Below are positions 23,901 through 35,810 of a stretch of DNA of 64,000 bases, piece by piece. The position numbers and the translations under genes were made by a program. Origin of the DNA: Micropterus salmoides (lineage: Eukaryota > Chordata > Actinopteri > Centrarchiformes > Centrarchidae). The notes under the pieces were generated by a model. The model made no database searches. It was given only the letters and a program-made list of their open reading frames with translations, and was not told where the DNA came from. Each line of letters starts with the position of its first letter. Position 1 is the first letter of the stretch. The stretch is from positions 19,332,620 to 19,396,619 of the forward strand of contig NW_024040485.1 in the NCBI RefSeq assembly GCF_014851395.1, read 5' to 3'.

Positions 23901-26320
23901 CTGGTGTTCACGTTGAATTTGGACAGAAACACAGGAAGCCACTAGTTAAAAGTTTTCAAATGGGTGATTATTTAACGAATCAATTAAAGGAAAGCCAGAA
24001 TAAGTGAGTGGAGAACGCCTAATAAATACAGATCATTATGTACACTATGTGAATTATATGCTTTCACAATTACCAGATCCAACCCCCCTTTAATATTTAC
24101 CAAACTTTAGTTATATTGCACAGAATTAACAGTATAATTAAGTATGACAACAAACAAAGCTCATGTATTTGAGTGAGTGTCATATTTCGTTTCAACAATG
24201 TTTTACTTTACAGAATGTGACCCCAAAATGGTGCTGTTTGATCAATGAAAGAGATAAATACATTTGGAGCTCTTTCCGTGCTCTTGAAAACACAACAAAA
24301 GGAAGCCGTAATTCATATGAACCTATTTTAAATCTAAAAATGGACTCAAGAACAGTTAAAACACAAGTGTGGCGATATACTATTAAATCCTATGAAAAGA
24401 CTAAAACCAACAATGCATTAGTCGACTTCCCTACCTTGTATGGCACTGGTGAAGATGTAAATCTTTAAAAATGGGTCACAAGTTTCATTTCTTTTTTTAA
24501 AAAGGCAAATCATTTTCTAACAGCTGGGCACTGTAGTTTTTAGCAAACAATTTAAACAGTAATAAGTAGGGCATTTGATGAGAACTATTTTCAGCTGCAG
24601 AGAAAAACACATTTGCTTCTCTAGTGAATATTTAGGGTAGCAGAAAGTAAACTACAGTGCCTGCATTGATGGTAACAAAGGAGCATGTCACCACTGCAGC
24701 AGGGTGGCTCATTCATGTTTTTAATAGTTCTGGAGCACTGTGGCTCAGAGGAATAATATATATCAGGCTTTGGCTGCACAGCAAATAGCAGTTAGTACCT
24801 ATGAAATAACCGTACTCTTCAAGAAAGCTTTTATATTGATATAACAATACTGCCCCGTTTTTCTTCAAAGCAGCAGACTGATTTTATAGAGGGTCTACTC
24901 TCAAGTTATTGGACAATAAAACAGCAACGACACAAGGTACAAGATATGATCGTTTAATTGATGTTTATCTCTCAGTACAGAAATATTTTTTTAACATTCT
25001 TTTTGTTATTCAAGTTGGCAGCATTGTCTTGATTTTGAAGTGGCATTAAAATAAATTTCTATAGTTTAGCAGAGAAACTGCCCATCAACTTCCCTCAGAT
25101 AACATTAGTAAACAAACATGCCATTTCTGTACAAGAACCTTTTTACAAAACACAAATAAATAGCATTCATTTAAATGTGGCACACTTGTTGACTCAAACA
25201 TTCAAACTGGGGAAATGTTGCAGATATGAAATCTTTTTTTCATATTAAAAAAAAAAAAAAAAAAAAAGTACAAGAGCATGAGTGCTCAATACAGAAATTG
25301 TGTGAAGCAAAAGACAAATGCCTTAAGCTTGAATATCTTAGCAGACGCAGCACAAAGCAGAAGCTCTGCACAGAACAATATTTCACTGATTTAATCCCAA
25401 ATGTTTTCACCGTCTGCTTGAGTTGCTGTTACAAACTACACTGATAAGCCAAAATGAGCCAAAATTTTCATTCCAAATTTCCTCGCCTGATTTTACATTT
25501 AAGAAAGTAGAGAAACAACACAAGGGAAAAGTTACATGAAAATCTTCTCATTTGCAATTTTTCTAATGTACAGTGTTGCCAGATATTTATTCTAAGATGT
25601 GCCGTACCACATTATGACATTTTTCTTGAGAGATTATGAAACAATGAGCCAATAGCTTAATATCATTAGACTAAAATGTACTTAATATCAGATTTTAAAA
25701 AAGAAAATCAGGCCCATTCATCCAATCCTTGTTAAACATTAACTGTTCTCGAAACGGCACAGGATTATGTAATCTGTTATCAGTGTACATGAAACATTAT
25801 TTCTCAGTAAAATGAAAAGACAAACTTGGATTTTTCTGCAATCGTGAACAAAGCCAAATTCCACAGATAAGACCAAAAAAACTGCTGTTATGCACATAAA
25901 AGGACACACCTTCGAAACAAACACACTAGTAAGAATATGTTAAAAATATGTAAAAAAAACCCAAAACAAATTAAAATAAATAGACATTCAAAGGGACAAA
26001 CTTAATATTTGGCAGGTAAGCACGTCAGTCTGTAAACAAAACATAAATCACACAGGGAAAGAAACAATGCCAAAAATTCTGGTCTCTGGTCTTCTGGCGG
26101 AGGCAGTGACTCCATCATTCAGGAGGAAGTGGAATACTGTACCAACGTATGCATCTCCTCTGCCCTCGACACTCAGGTTGTGCACCTCTCCAGCTCCCTC
26201 CCACCTCCAGCTACAACTTGGCTAAATAACTAAGGGCAATCGAGGGGGGCCTCTGTAGACTACTGAGGTGAATACTCAAAGAAGGGGCACATTTACAGCT
26301 TGATGCATGCAAAGAAAAAT
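21000..26320. other. Spacer between the miR-7 locus and fzr1
   Basis: No gene could be supported. Around 21395-21480 there is a fragment resembling a common fish repeat (ccagaggtggaatttaagta and following), which explains the 133-codon minus-strand open frame over it. A poly-A run of about 21 nt lies at 25247-25267. Part of 24.95-26.3 kb may be fzr1 3' UTR; a minus-strand ATTAAA-like signal is at about 24953. Confidence 0.4.
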
Positions 26321-26363
26321 TCCCTTCCCAGCTTTATTCCCTCACAGTACAGAGGTGTGCTTA

Positions 26364-29300
26364 CTACCGGATCCTGGTGAAGAGGTTCAGCACTGATACG
26401 GATTCCTAAAAGAGGGAGGGAGATAATAGAAGAAGGTAAGACAAAGACAGGAAGGGATGTAACAAATGGAAGAGACACCAGCGCAGAAAAAGGGATCTGA
26501 AACGTAAATACCTTAGTGGACCTCATCTTGCTAAAGACGTTCCAGAACCGAAGTGTTTCATCTCCAGCTCCCGTCACAATGGCCTCTCCATCAGGGGACA
26601 TGGCCTGCACATAAACTCATTATTATACACTGAACCAGGGTTTTTCCTGGCTCAGAATGGGCCTTCGGTGGGTGACTTCACGGGACCGTAATCATGATCG
26701 GTACGCATACAGTACAGGCAATGAGTTACCTTATGACCGAAATCTATGCATTTTCTTCTTATTTCTGACTATTTGATAAACAAATTATATCCACAACCAG
26801 GAGGAGTAAAGGTATAAGTTAGTGTATTAATAAATATTAAATACAAAGTAAAATATTATACAGTATATATATATAGTGTAATAATATATTTACAGGATAC
26901 ACTTGATTTGGATAATCTGCCTACAGAGAGGTTATTAGTTGACATTCAGCTGTTTCACTAATAAAACCTTTCTCTGATATTAGCCTACACCACAGTGGTT
27001 AAGGTTTGATTAGTGCTAATGTTTGAGTATTCATTATAATTTCAGATAATAGTACAGGCTACTATAGCTTACCATTAGTAGCCTATAATATTAATTCCAG
27101 TTGGACAAAACAGCAGTTTAATTTTTGTGGGTTGTTTTCAGTCATTAAATTATTATGCAAGAAAAATGTTAAAGTAGTAACTTGTCAATAATAAAAAACA
27201 AACAAACATGCATATAGAACAAAAAGCTCAACATTTCTAAAATCTGCTTAGCACCTCAACCTTTTTTTTTAATTCCTTCCTATTCCAGACTGTGATTGGT
27301 TGGTTCACGAAATTTGACGAGCAACTATGCACACGGCTCCATGAAAGGCTTCCGATCTCCCTTGGAGATTAGCAGGCAGGCGAGAACAGGAACAGGTGAG
27401 CGTCATGTAGTGCCCAACAAACCTGATATGGATAGGGCAGAGGAAAGCCCTGTTGCCGGTAGGCCAAGGAGTAAAATGTAAAGTAACACTACCGGTGAAT
27501 ACCGGCACACTGCAAGCACAAAAAGCGGAATGTGATTGGAAGCATGAGGGCAAAAAAGCAGGAAAATATACTGAGACAACCCGACACCCCGATTAAACTG
27601 GCGCCGGCTCTAACATGGAAAGTAAAGCAGCACCCATGAAAATAACTTATTTAATGGATGTGTTGCAGTGGGAATCAAAGACAGGGGTCTAATCCACTGC
27701 GCCATCGCAACCTCTCTATAATAATTATTTTTTTGTATTCATTTTTACCAAACTTCAACAGCTAAATGTGCAACATGAAACATGAAATAATTGAGTCTAT
27801 AACTAAATAATCAATTTCAATAATAATAATAATAATAATAATAATCAATAATCAAATTAATTCCAACTAGGGATGAACAATTAATTGAAATATTATCGAA
27901 ATTGTGAGATGGCCAGGAGCAGGAGCTGCAATTGTTTGATAAAGGTAAAATATGTAACAAACCATTTTAAAGGTGCCGTAGAATGGAAAACTATTTCCCT
28001 TGGCATAGTTGAATAAAAAGAGCGCATGTAACTGATATACCGTGAGCCTCACTCTCCATCGTTTCCCCCTTTCATTTGTAAATCTCGCAAAATACCCCCA
28101 AAAAGGGGGCCGAATGGCAACAAGCGCTAGATGTTACGCAACATCTGGGTTGTTTACACTGCCAAAGTCCAGCCCACCTTCCAGCGCTCATACAAGCTCA
28201 TAGAGCCACAGCTGTATATTGTGCAGTGCAGTATGTCTCACAGAAAGTGTGTTTACGGTTGTGAAGGAAAGGCAAATATTTTCTGGTTTTCCTTCGGATG
28301 TCCTCTGGCTGATCCGCCTCAACTCTGTGTTTTATGAAGTTCCCTGATGGACAGATAGCTTTACTTGTTGCTTACACTACAGGCTGCAAACCGCTAGCAG
28401 CTGCTAACTGTAGCTGCTGTTGTCAGCTGGCTCTGAACCAACGGTCCAGTGCTTCTGTAGTAATGTTAAAAGGTGCTAACAACAACACAACCCCATCAGT
28501 GAGGCCTAGTCTCGCATAGCAAGCCTTGTTTCAGCATGCTGCTCAGGCCCACCCCTCTTCTGTGTTTGGGGAAGTTGGTCAATCAAAAGCAAGTGGGCTT
28601 TCAGGGAGGGGGGCTTTAAAGATACAGGATCTACAATCGAGTGCTCAGAAAGAGGAGCATTCTACAGAACCTTTAAATGAAGCATTGTGGTGCTGTGGAG
28701 GTGCCCCAGCCTACAAATCATATTCTCCAGACATAAGGTAACACGCTTGTTTGGTACAGAGCCCAGCAAAAATCCCATCATCGTCATCACCCATAGTTTT
28801 ATGTAATCTTCTGGGACACATAAATACACACAGTACATACTGACCAGGTAGAGTACTCTGTATGAATGTCCAGTAAGTTTGGCCACTTGAGTGAGAGAGG
28901 GATACTTCCACACCAGGATCTGGTTCTGGGAATAACCATGTGTGCTGACCTGCAGAAAAGAACACAATGTTTTCTACATTTTGATCCCAGACTTAAAGGA
29001 ACATTGTTAAGGAACTGTGCCTGTAAACTGTGAAATCAAAAACAAAGCCACCTAGATTTACAGAGTTACTACAGTGCACAAATAGCAACTATACTATAAA
29101 AACATAACATCTAAAATTCTGTGTGCATGGCTAGCAAAGATTAAATATTCACAAAAACTTTGTACATTTCTGTAATACACCATTGCCTGCATTTACAAAA
29201 GGCAGAACTGTTCAAATCAAAATCTTCAGATGACTCACCAGTTCGTTAGTGTGCTTGGACCAGGCCAGGTTGCAGACCTGAGAACCGGTGTCTGTGCACT

Positions 29301-32300
29301 GTAAGGGCTGGCCGGTCAGAGTGTTCCAGAAGCGGATGCAGCGGTCAGCGGTGCCGCCTCCGGAAGCCAACAAGCCATGCTGGTGGGGAGACCAGGCGAT
29401 GGCCTTCACTGCAGCCAAGTGCTCCGTGTACTGCTGCACCGGGAGGACGCTGGAGTGGTTCCACACAAGTAACTACAGGCAACAGGTTGGAGCAAGTTTG
29501 TGATGTTTATGAAAAATAAATATGAACGTGTAGCTCACAGACAAACTGGTGAGATTCTGTCTACATACCTTGTTGTCATTTCCACCTGAGGCGAGCAGCT
29601 GGTGGTCTGTGCTCCACTTGAGCCCGCAGACTTCCTGTCTGTGTCCTTGGAGACGGCGCTCAGACTGGAGAGGTGGGGCTCTGATGTCGCGCTGCAGGAT
29701 CACCCGATCGCGGCTCCCAGACGACAGCTGGTCGGCATTCCATGCCAAAGCACCTGGCAGCACAGGATGACACCAAACGGAAGATGATTCACTGACCATG
29801 AATGAGAGATGTTGCTAAACAACAGTGTGAAAATGAATGAAGGTTGTAATCTTTCACTCCTGCAATCGTCTCCCCAGCCTCTCAACTCACCTACTCTGGC
29901 TGTGTGTCCCTCTAGTACGGAGAGCTTCTTCCCTGCTGCCGCATCCCAGATCTGTACATAGCCCTTATGAGTCCCCACAGCCACCAGGTTACCCTAAAAA
30001 TGGAAAGCACACTTTGAATATCAATGATTCCAAACCGCATTTAGAAAAAAATAAAGAACAGGAGCATGCACACCAAAACTCCATTTGCATATTTATTAAG
30101 ATGATTTCAATACTATAAGCACTATTATAAAAGTCCTTTTGGATGATGGATCTTCATCAGATCAGCTATTCTGTACTTAATCAGTAAAAATATGAATGGA
30201 GTTTGGTAAGCAGGCTGTACTACAACCTTATTTGAAGTTGGTGTTTTTCTAATGTAACCTGACCACAATTTGAAAATAGAACAGAGGGCAGAGAAACCCA
30301 CCCTCTCTGACCAGCCCACTGATGTTACAGAATCCCCTTCTACAGAAAGGTCACATAGACGTGTCACCTAAAAAGATGGAGGGGAAAGAAAAACAGATCA
30401 ACAGTGACAGCTCCAATGTGATTAGAACCATTATTTGAGAGATATAAATACTTATATAGTCTAAGATCTTTTCTTTTAAACTGCAGCGAAGCCCTCTGTT
30501 GGTTGCCTCTTTGTCTCGCTGCTTTGCTCAATGCACTCAACGAACAGATAACACATACCTGGCTGGTGCAGGCACTCCACAGGTAGACACAGGTGCCCAA
30601 GCCAACACTGAGCACATTCAGAGAGGACCAGTCCACTAGGTTGAGGTAGAAGTCATCCTGAAGCTCTGGAGCATCCAGAACTTTGAAGGGAATTTTTGAT
30701 ATTTTGCGTGTAGGTTTCCTTGGCGACCGTAACAGTTTCTGGCTGCGATGCACAACACAATTTCGGTAAGGAATGGAATGCTGCTTTCTCCTAAATGGAG
30801 GAGATAAAATTTGAGGAATGACAAGTATAAAATATTACCTGTTGCTACTGACAGGTGACAGAGAATATGGAGAGACTGTGTTTCCATCCTCTTCTGGCAG
30901 AGCCCTCTTCGCACTTACAGAATACTACACACACAACAAAAATAGATGATTGGTGATGCAGGAAAAACTCCCATGAAACGAATATATCAAAAGCCACAGC
31001 CATATTAACTGTTTTTACACTAAAAAGGCTCCTCTTGGCAGGAGTGGACTGCTGCAGACGGCGGTCCTCTGACTGGGGGTCCTGGACTTTCTCTATGCCC
31101 GCTCCTAGCAGCTCGTTCTTCAGCAGAGCTGAGTAAGCCAGACCATCCGCTAAAGGCAGAAGAAGAGACAGCGGGGAAATCAAACCAGGCTGTCGTAATT
31201 CTGAAGTTCCAACACTTTGCTCCCTCTGCAATTTCTTAGGTCTGTCTCACATCTCTAAAGATCAGGGAGAATTTTTCACTAATCTTTGTTTAGTCCTTAT
31301 CTCCAGTTTCCATGAACCTGCCCGGGCTTAGTAAACAAGAGATGGTCAAATGATCCAGTTTGACCAGAGCAGACCGATGCCTGTGAATTTCTTTCATGAT
31401 TATGAGGCACTTTAACTAGAGCCCGACCAATCATCACAGATGTATGGATACTGAGGAAGAGGTTGGCCAATAAGTAACAAAAAACTGATACAGAAATGCT
31501 TCTCAACTGTGAGGATTTCCTGCTTTTGTTTGTAACATGACAGTAAAATGAATATCTTTGGGCAGTTTGCCAACTAAAAGGAGCAATTTGAATACATCAA
31601 ATTGGGCTGTGGGACATTGTATCGGCATTTATCACTATTTTCTGACATTTTATAGAAAAAACAATAAATCAGTTAATTTAAAAAAAATTGTTAGTTGCAG
31701 TCCTAAACATAACTACCTTGTTTGCATGTTGCTAAATGTAAATCTTAATGTACATATTACAAGAAACTGTAACACAATATTTTGTTATTTGTCCAGTCTA
31801 TTGGTATGAAGGTGGATTGTTTACCTTTGTTGCTGTCTGTTGTACCATCTTTGGTTTTCCTGTTTTGATTGTGTGACTTTTCAATTTCCTATGTCAGACA
31901 ATCAAATAAATGATCACTCTCAACCACACATTTACACTTGCTGTGTATTTACAGACAAAAGAAAAATGTTAACAGATAATATGTTTCCTTATAAGCCATA
32001 GTCAACACTGATCTTGACAACACTTTCATAGGAAAGACAGCAAAGTCCTCAGTGTATTGTAGCAGACTCACATTGATGCGGTGGAAGTTGACACTCCAGT
32101 TGGCTCCAGCCCGGGAGGGAATAAAGCGATCACCATGCTTGCTAGGGGAGGACAGGGGGGAGCTGGTGGGTGTCAGAGCTCGCACCGCTTCTACAGCTTT
32201 CTACACAAGAGAAGAGAGGAGAAAGATGGCACTTTTGTTTTTAGGTGTTAACAACAGGAGGCTACATTCACAAAACCCAGTCATTTGGCCGGTAAAGTCT

Positions 32301-32676
32301 TTTTATCACTCAACACCAAATGAAAGGCTGGCCTGTTAAACCATTTCTTCTTCCAACACATGGAGAATATTAACCTCTCTGCCTAATGTAAGTCCTCTGA
32401 TAGTTAACAATCCTCTTTGGGAGGGGCTATCATCATGCTATTATGGTCAAGATAATGACCTAATCATAATAATCATACTAGTCAAGGCTGTAAGCCTTGG
32501 CTAGATGAGGCAATTTATATTCATTATTTTACAACCTATTAGTTCAAGAGAAAATACATCTCTTACAAGAACAGAAACATAATAAAATGTGTGTATTATT
32601 TACTTACTATGGGGCTTGCATTCTCATTTTGAATGTTGATCTGCCTGAGCAGCCTGCACTCATAGTCCTGATCCAT
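26364..32676 (-). CDS. fzr1: Fizzy-related protein 1 (Cdh1), APC/C activator, 13 coding exons
   Basis: Coding exons, 5' to 3' on the minus strand: 32676-32608, 32200-32072, 31888-31825, 31149-31019, 30924-30839, 30742-30559, 30367-30302, 29993-29891, 29753-29569, 29472-29239, 28949-28845, 26604-26512, 26405-26364. All phases join, giving 496 aa, the same length as human FZR1. Landmarks are MDQDYECRLLRQI at the start, the C-box DRFIP (residues 47-51), SP/TP-rich CDK sites, a basic stretch (RSPRKPTRK, about 165-173), seven WD40 blades from about 180 to 480, and the C-terminal IR tail (FTRIR). Cdh1 recruits D-box/KEN substrates to the APC/C in late mitosis and G1, and works in differentiated cells. 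A non-coding exon ends at 33334 (donor GTAGGTG) and the exon with the ATG starts at 32681. An AATAAA on the minus strand lies only 26-31 nt past the stop. The last large intron (28844-26605) is filled with mobile elements. Confidence 0.97.
26640..27530. mobile_element. Repeat-derived block in the fzr1 intron
   Basis: It begins with cagggtttttcctggctc, similar to hAT termini, and is followed by AT-rich sequence and a short + strand open frame (27296-27481) of no known domain. It directly abuts the inverted-repeat copy at 27528-27810. The opposite terminus was not found, so the class is tentative. Confidence 0.3.
27528..27810 (-). repeat. Interspersed repeat, copy 2 (inverted copy of 13468-13752)
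   Basis: The reverse complement matches 13468-13752 nearly base for base, including the truncated tRNA-like head (27665-27712 here) and the GGCGCCGGC block. The main visible difference is a small insertion/deletion near the GC-rich end (27535-27545). Confidence 0.7.
27819..27846. repeat. (AAT)n microsatellite
   Basis: About nine trinucleotide units immediately beside the repeat copy at 27528-27810. Confidence 0.9.
27971..28672 (+). mobile_element. TTAA-flanked TIR element with a THAP-like fragment
   Basis: Terminal inverted repeats of 15 bp are AGGTGCCGTAGAATG (27971-27985) and, inward from the right, AGGTTCTGTAGAATG (28672-28658), with two mismatches. Both ends are flanked by TTAA (27967-27970 and 28673-28676), a target duplication typical of piggyBac-like elements. 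Inside, a frame at about 28230-28335 reads MSHRKCVYGCEGKANIFWFS and then stops soon after. The Cx3C start and aromatic run resemble the N-terminus of THAP zinc fingers, found in P-element-type transposases. The frame is broken, so this is a non-autonomous remnant. It lies in the fzr1 intron between 28844 and 26605. Confidence 0.6.
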
Positions 32677-33333
32677 GATGCCTGAAAACAAGATTAGACT
32701 GGTTAACACAACTGTAAAATTGTGACATGAAAAAACTGTCAGATGACAGGTTAGTAACAGACATTGGTACTCTCATAGGTATGACTTTCTGACTGCTGGT
32801 TATTTTGTCTCTTTGTATTTCTTTGTATTTTGACTTACCAGTAACGTGTCTAACTTACATACATACATCGATATGATTACAAGGACAAACCAAACAATTG
32901 TTAAACTCTAGAGCCTTAGTTTACATCCATCTCAAACTAGCTAACAAGAGGTTCGTCACAATGACAATGACATAAGGCTAGTTACAGTAGACACGAACAG
33001 CTGCGGGTAGGCTGTGTCCTGCTGACAACAACACTTAACTTATCTTTGTTAACTAGCAGCACATCAAACCATGTAAAAACATTTTAACTGCAGGTATCTG
33101 CTTGCTGGTTCTAAGAAACAAATACTCCATTGTGGCGGTTATCGCTGATCTGTAATCGTAACACCAAAATTATTTTAAAGACCAAATGATTAACGTTAGT
33201 ACATTCGCCAAACAAAGCTATGCTAATGCTAACGCTAGTTCAGCTGGCTGACCTACAGTGAGATAGACTAGCTGTCCGGCTAATGCATTAGCAACATTGT
33301 TTGTTCAAAGTCTACACTTGTATTAACACCTAC

Positions 33334-33500
33334 CGTGCCCTGATAAACTCTTCCCCTTGAGTGCCGTTGAAATATTTTTCTCAGCGGTGTCTATTCCGAT
33401 TGAAATGTCTTGTTTTGTGCGTTTTACTCTTTAAAACAGAGCGTGTAAAATTATAAATGTTTTCTTTTGCCGAACGTTCAATTTGGGTTCGCTAAGCACC
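33334..33500 (-). other. fzr1 5' non-coding exon
   Basis: On the minus strand a donor at 33333-33327 (GCACG then GTAGGTG) follows CTCAAGGGGAAGAGTTTATC. The exon carrying the ATG opens with its own acceptor (ttgttttcag) and only a few untranslated bases, so an upstream non-coding exon is required. Its 5' border is estimated. Confidence 0.6.
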
Positions 33501-33504
33501 ACGG

Positions 33505-33560
33505 GAAGGATGTGACGTCGCTGCTTTTGAATCACACATTTTGCGTTGCTAAGGAAACGT
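33505..33560 (-). promoter_or_regulatory. fzr1 core promoter with CRE-like and X-box-like motifs
   Basis: A TGACGTCG motif (33513-33520) matches the CRE/ATF core, and GTTGCTAAGGAAAC (33545-33558) fits the RFX X-box layout of two half sites around a 2-bp spacer. Both lie just upstream of the non-coding first exon. Motif matches only; occupancy is inferred. Confidence 0.4.
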
Positions 33561-33599
33561 TTCAGTCGGCTTCACACGTCTTTGGTATACTGTAGATAA

Positions 33600-34730
33600 A
33601 TCACGAATTAATCAAAAAATATAGCTAATTACCAGTCATCAGTTATAAAATATATTTCCAAATGTCTTTATGTGTGTCATTTGCTTGCAATTACATTATT
33701 ATATAAAACTTACTTACAAATTATTCAACTGAAGTCTTACAACGCTTACAATTTCCTTGTGTATTAATGTCTATACAGTCTGTAGATGATGAATTTACTC
33801 TCTTTTAGCAAATTTCTTCCTGCCTCTTGCTCATGTTGAGTGTGAATGAAATGTAATCTGCATTCAATGAGTACAATACATTTGAAATAAAACCTGGATT
33901 TTAACATTTTTCAATTACCTAGTCAGGTAAGACTCCTGAATTCCAGAGTGAACAAAAGACATAAAATGAAATAATAAACTCTATTTGATATCATATATCA
34001 TACATACAATTTATCTCTATTATAACTAATGCTCAATTTCACTGCTCATGCCTAAACACCAGTGTTAGCTAACAATTAAATATGACATTTTATAGTGATG
34101 AAATGCCAAGCCAACATTGAAAATGACAGGGTGGACTATCAGCTAGCTAAAGTCAGATAGCTAATTTTAAGTAAAAGAAATGCTAATAACTTCATAAAGT
34201 TTAATAAGCAAGCTAGATAGCTAACTACTGGCATTAATCTACATTTTCTTTTGTGATGCACTGAACTGGAGTAGCTGCGAGTAATGCAGGCAGACAAGAC
34301 GTTCAACACTCTTGATGCATGAATATGGGAAAGAAATTATAATATTAGTGTTACAGTAAGAAAGACCCCCCTGAACTGTTGTTTTTACCTCTTTTCGGGA
34401 TCCAAGTCTTAAGTAAGGGGGTCAGATCCCTCAATTTGAACCATGTTTGCTTGTATTTATTAATTTTTTGGTGTCAGTGTTGATAAATGTAATGTTTCAA
34501 CCAGACAACTGAACTGGCACAAATGGATCTGTACATTAACATGTGCCTTGAGAGATAAAGCCCATGTTTTTCATGGATAACACAGTGGAGGGCAGCATGT
34601 GGCTTGATATTGTTGAAGGTGACTGTAATATTTTTAATCCATGTTGTTATTACTGGACTGACCATGATTAATACACACATTTTGGTGTTAACACAATTCA
34701 TTGTAGTTGACACACTGCCTTCATTTACAG
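33600..34730. other. Spacer upstream of fzr1 and downstream of plekhj1
   Basis: AT-rich, no supported gene or repeat. A minus-strand AATAAA (TTTATT on + at 34744-34749) next to an A-rich run probably marks the distal end of the plekhj1 3' UTR. Confidence 0.4.
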
Positions 34731-35810
34731 TATATTTCAAATGGCTTTATTAGTAAAAAAAAAAAAAGACAGAGAGAGATACCAGTGAAACAAATATAAT
34801 GTAACGAGGTAAAAACAGACTAAACACATGTGCAAAAAGTTTAACATAAAGACACATTCACTGACAACTCCTGACTGTTTACAGGTAGACTCCTGACTGA
34901 AAGAACAATGTGCAGGATACAGCAATGCCATGATGAAGGAAATGTGATTGAGAGAAATATTAGACCACAACATACACTGACAAATAAGTTGGTGTGCTAT
35001 TTATTAGGTTATGTCAAGAGCCTGGTATCCCAACATGGTCCAAAAGCTTATCTAAAGGTATCTGATTCAAAGTGCCACATAAAAAAGGTACAGTAGGTTC
35101 AAGTAAATTCTAATAATAATAAAAAACACCCAGTTATGTGCAAAAGTATATTTTTTAAAAACTAAGTAGTCTAAATGGGCTAGATGATAAATACATACTG
35201 GGATCACTAAAATCTATTTTGCATAAGCAAAAATAGAATAAAATGAGTGGCTCAACTCAGCAGACCAAAGGCCCAATACAGTTCAAATTGGGACAGTAAA
35301 TCCTGCCAAATGTGTTCTAAATAGGGCAGGATATCTAATAATCATAAGCTTCTTCAAACAGTGTCCATTTACTTGATTAACATCAGTTTACACCAAATGT
35401 TCATATGCCCTGGATTGATTCTTGTTAAACACAGTCATGCTCATATTGCTAATAGTCCTGAAAGAACGGCACAGACTTCAGCGCAAGTGCTCTCAAAATA
35501 TCATTGTCTAAAAAGGTATGTCCAGTACAAAACATAGAATTAAATATGTTTTACACAGACAACCAATTAACCAAGGCAAAGTCTGAAAAAGAATACAGAA
35601 AATGGCATGTAAAAGCCGCTAAACTGAATATATGTTGCATTTTCACCTGTAGTGATTGACAACTACATAAAAGAAATAATCAGTCACTGTGCATGGCCTC
35701 AGATACCCTGCTATGCCACACATTCAGAGTGAAGATCTAAAAAAGCGTGTGTGCTGATCAGTGAATTTTGGAATGGCAAAATAAAGCACATCTGGACACA
35801 GGACGCTAGT

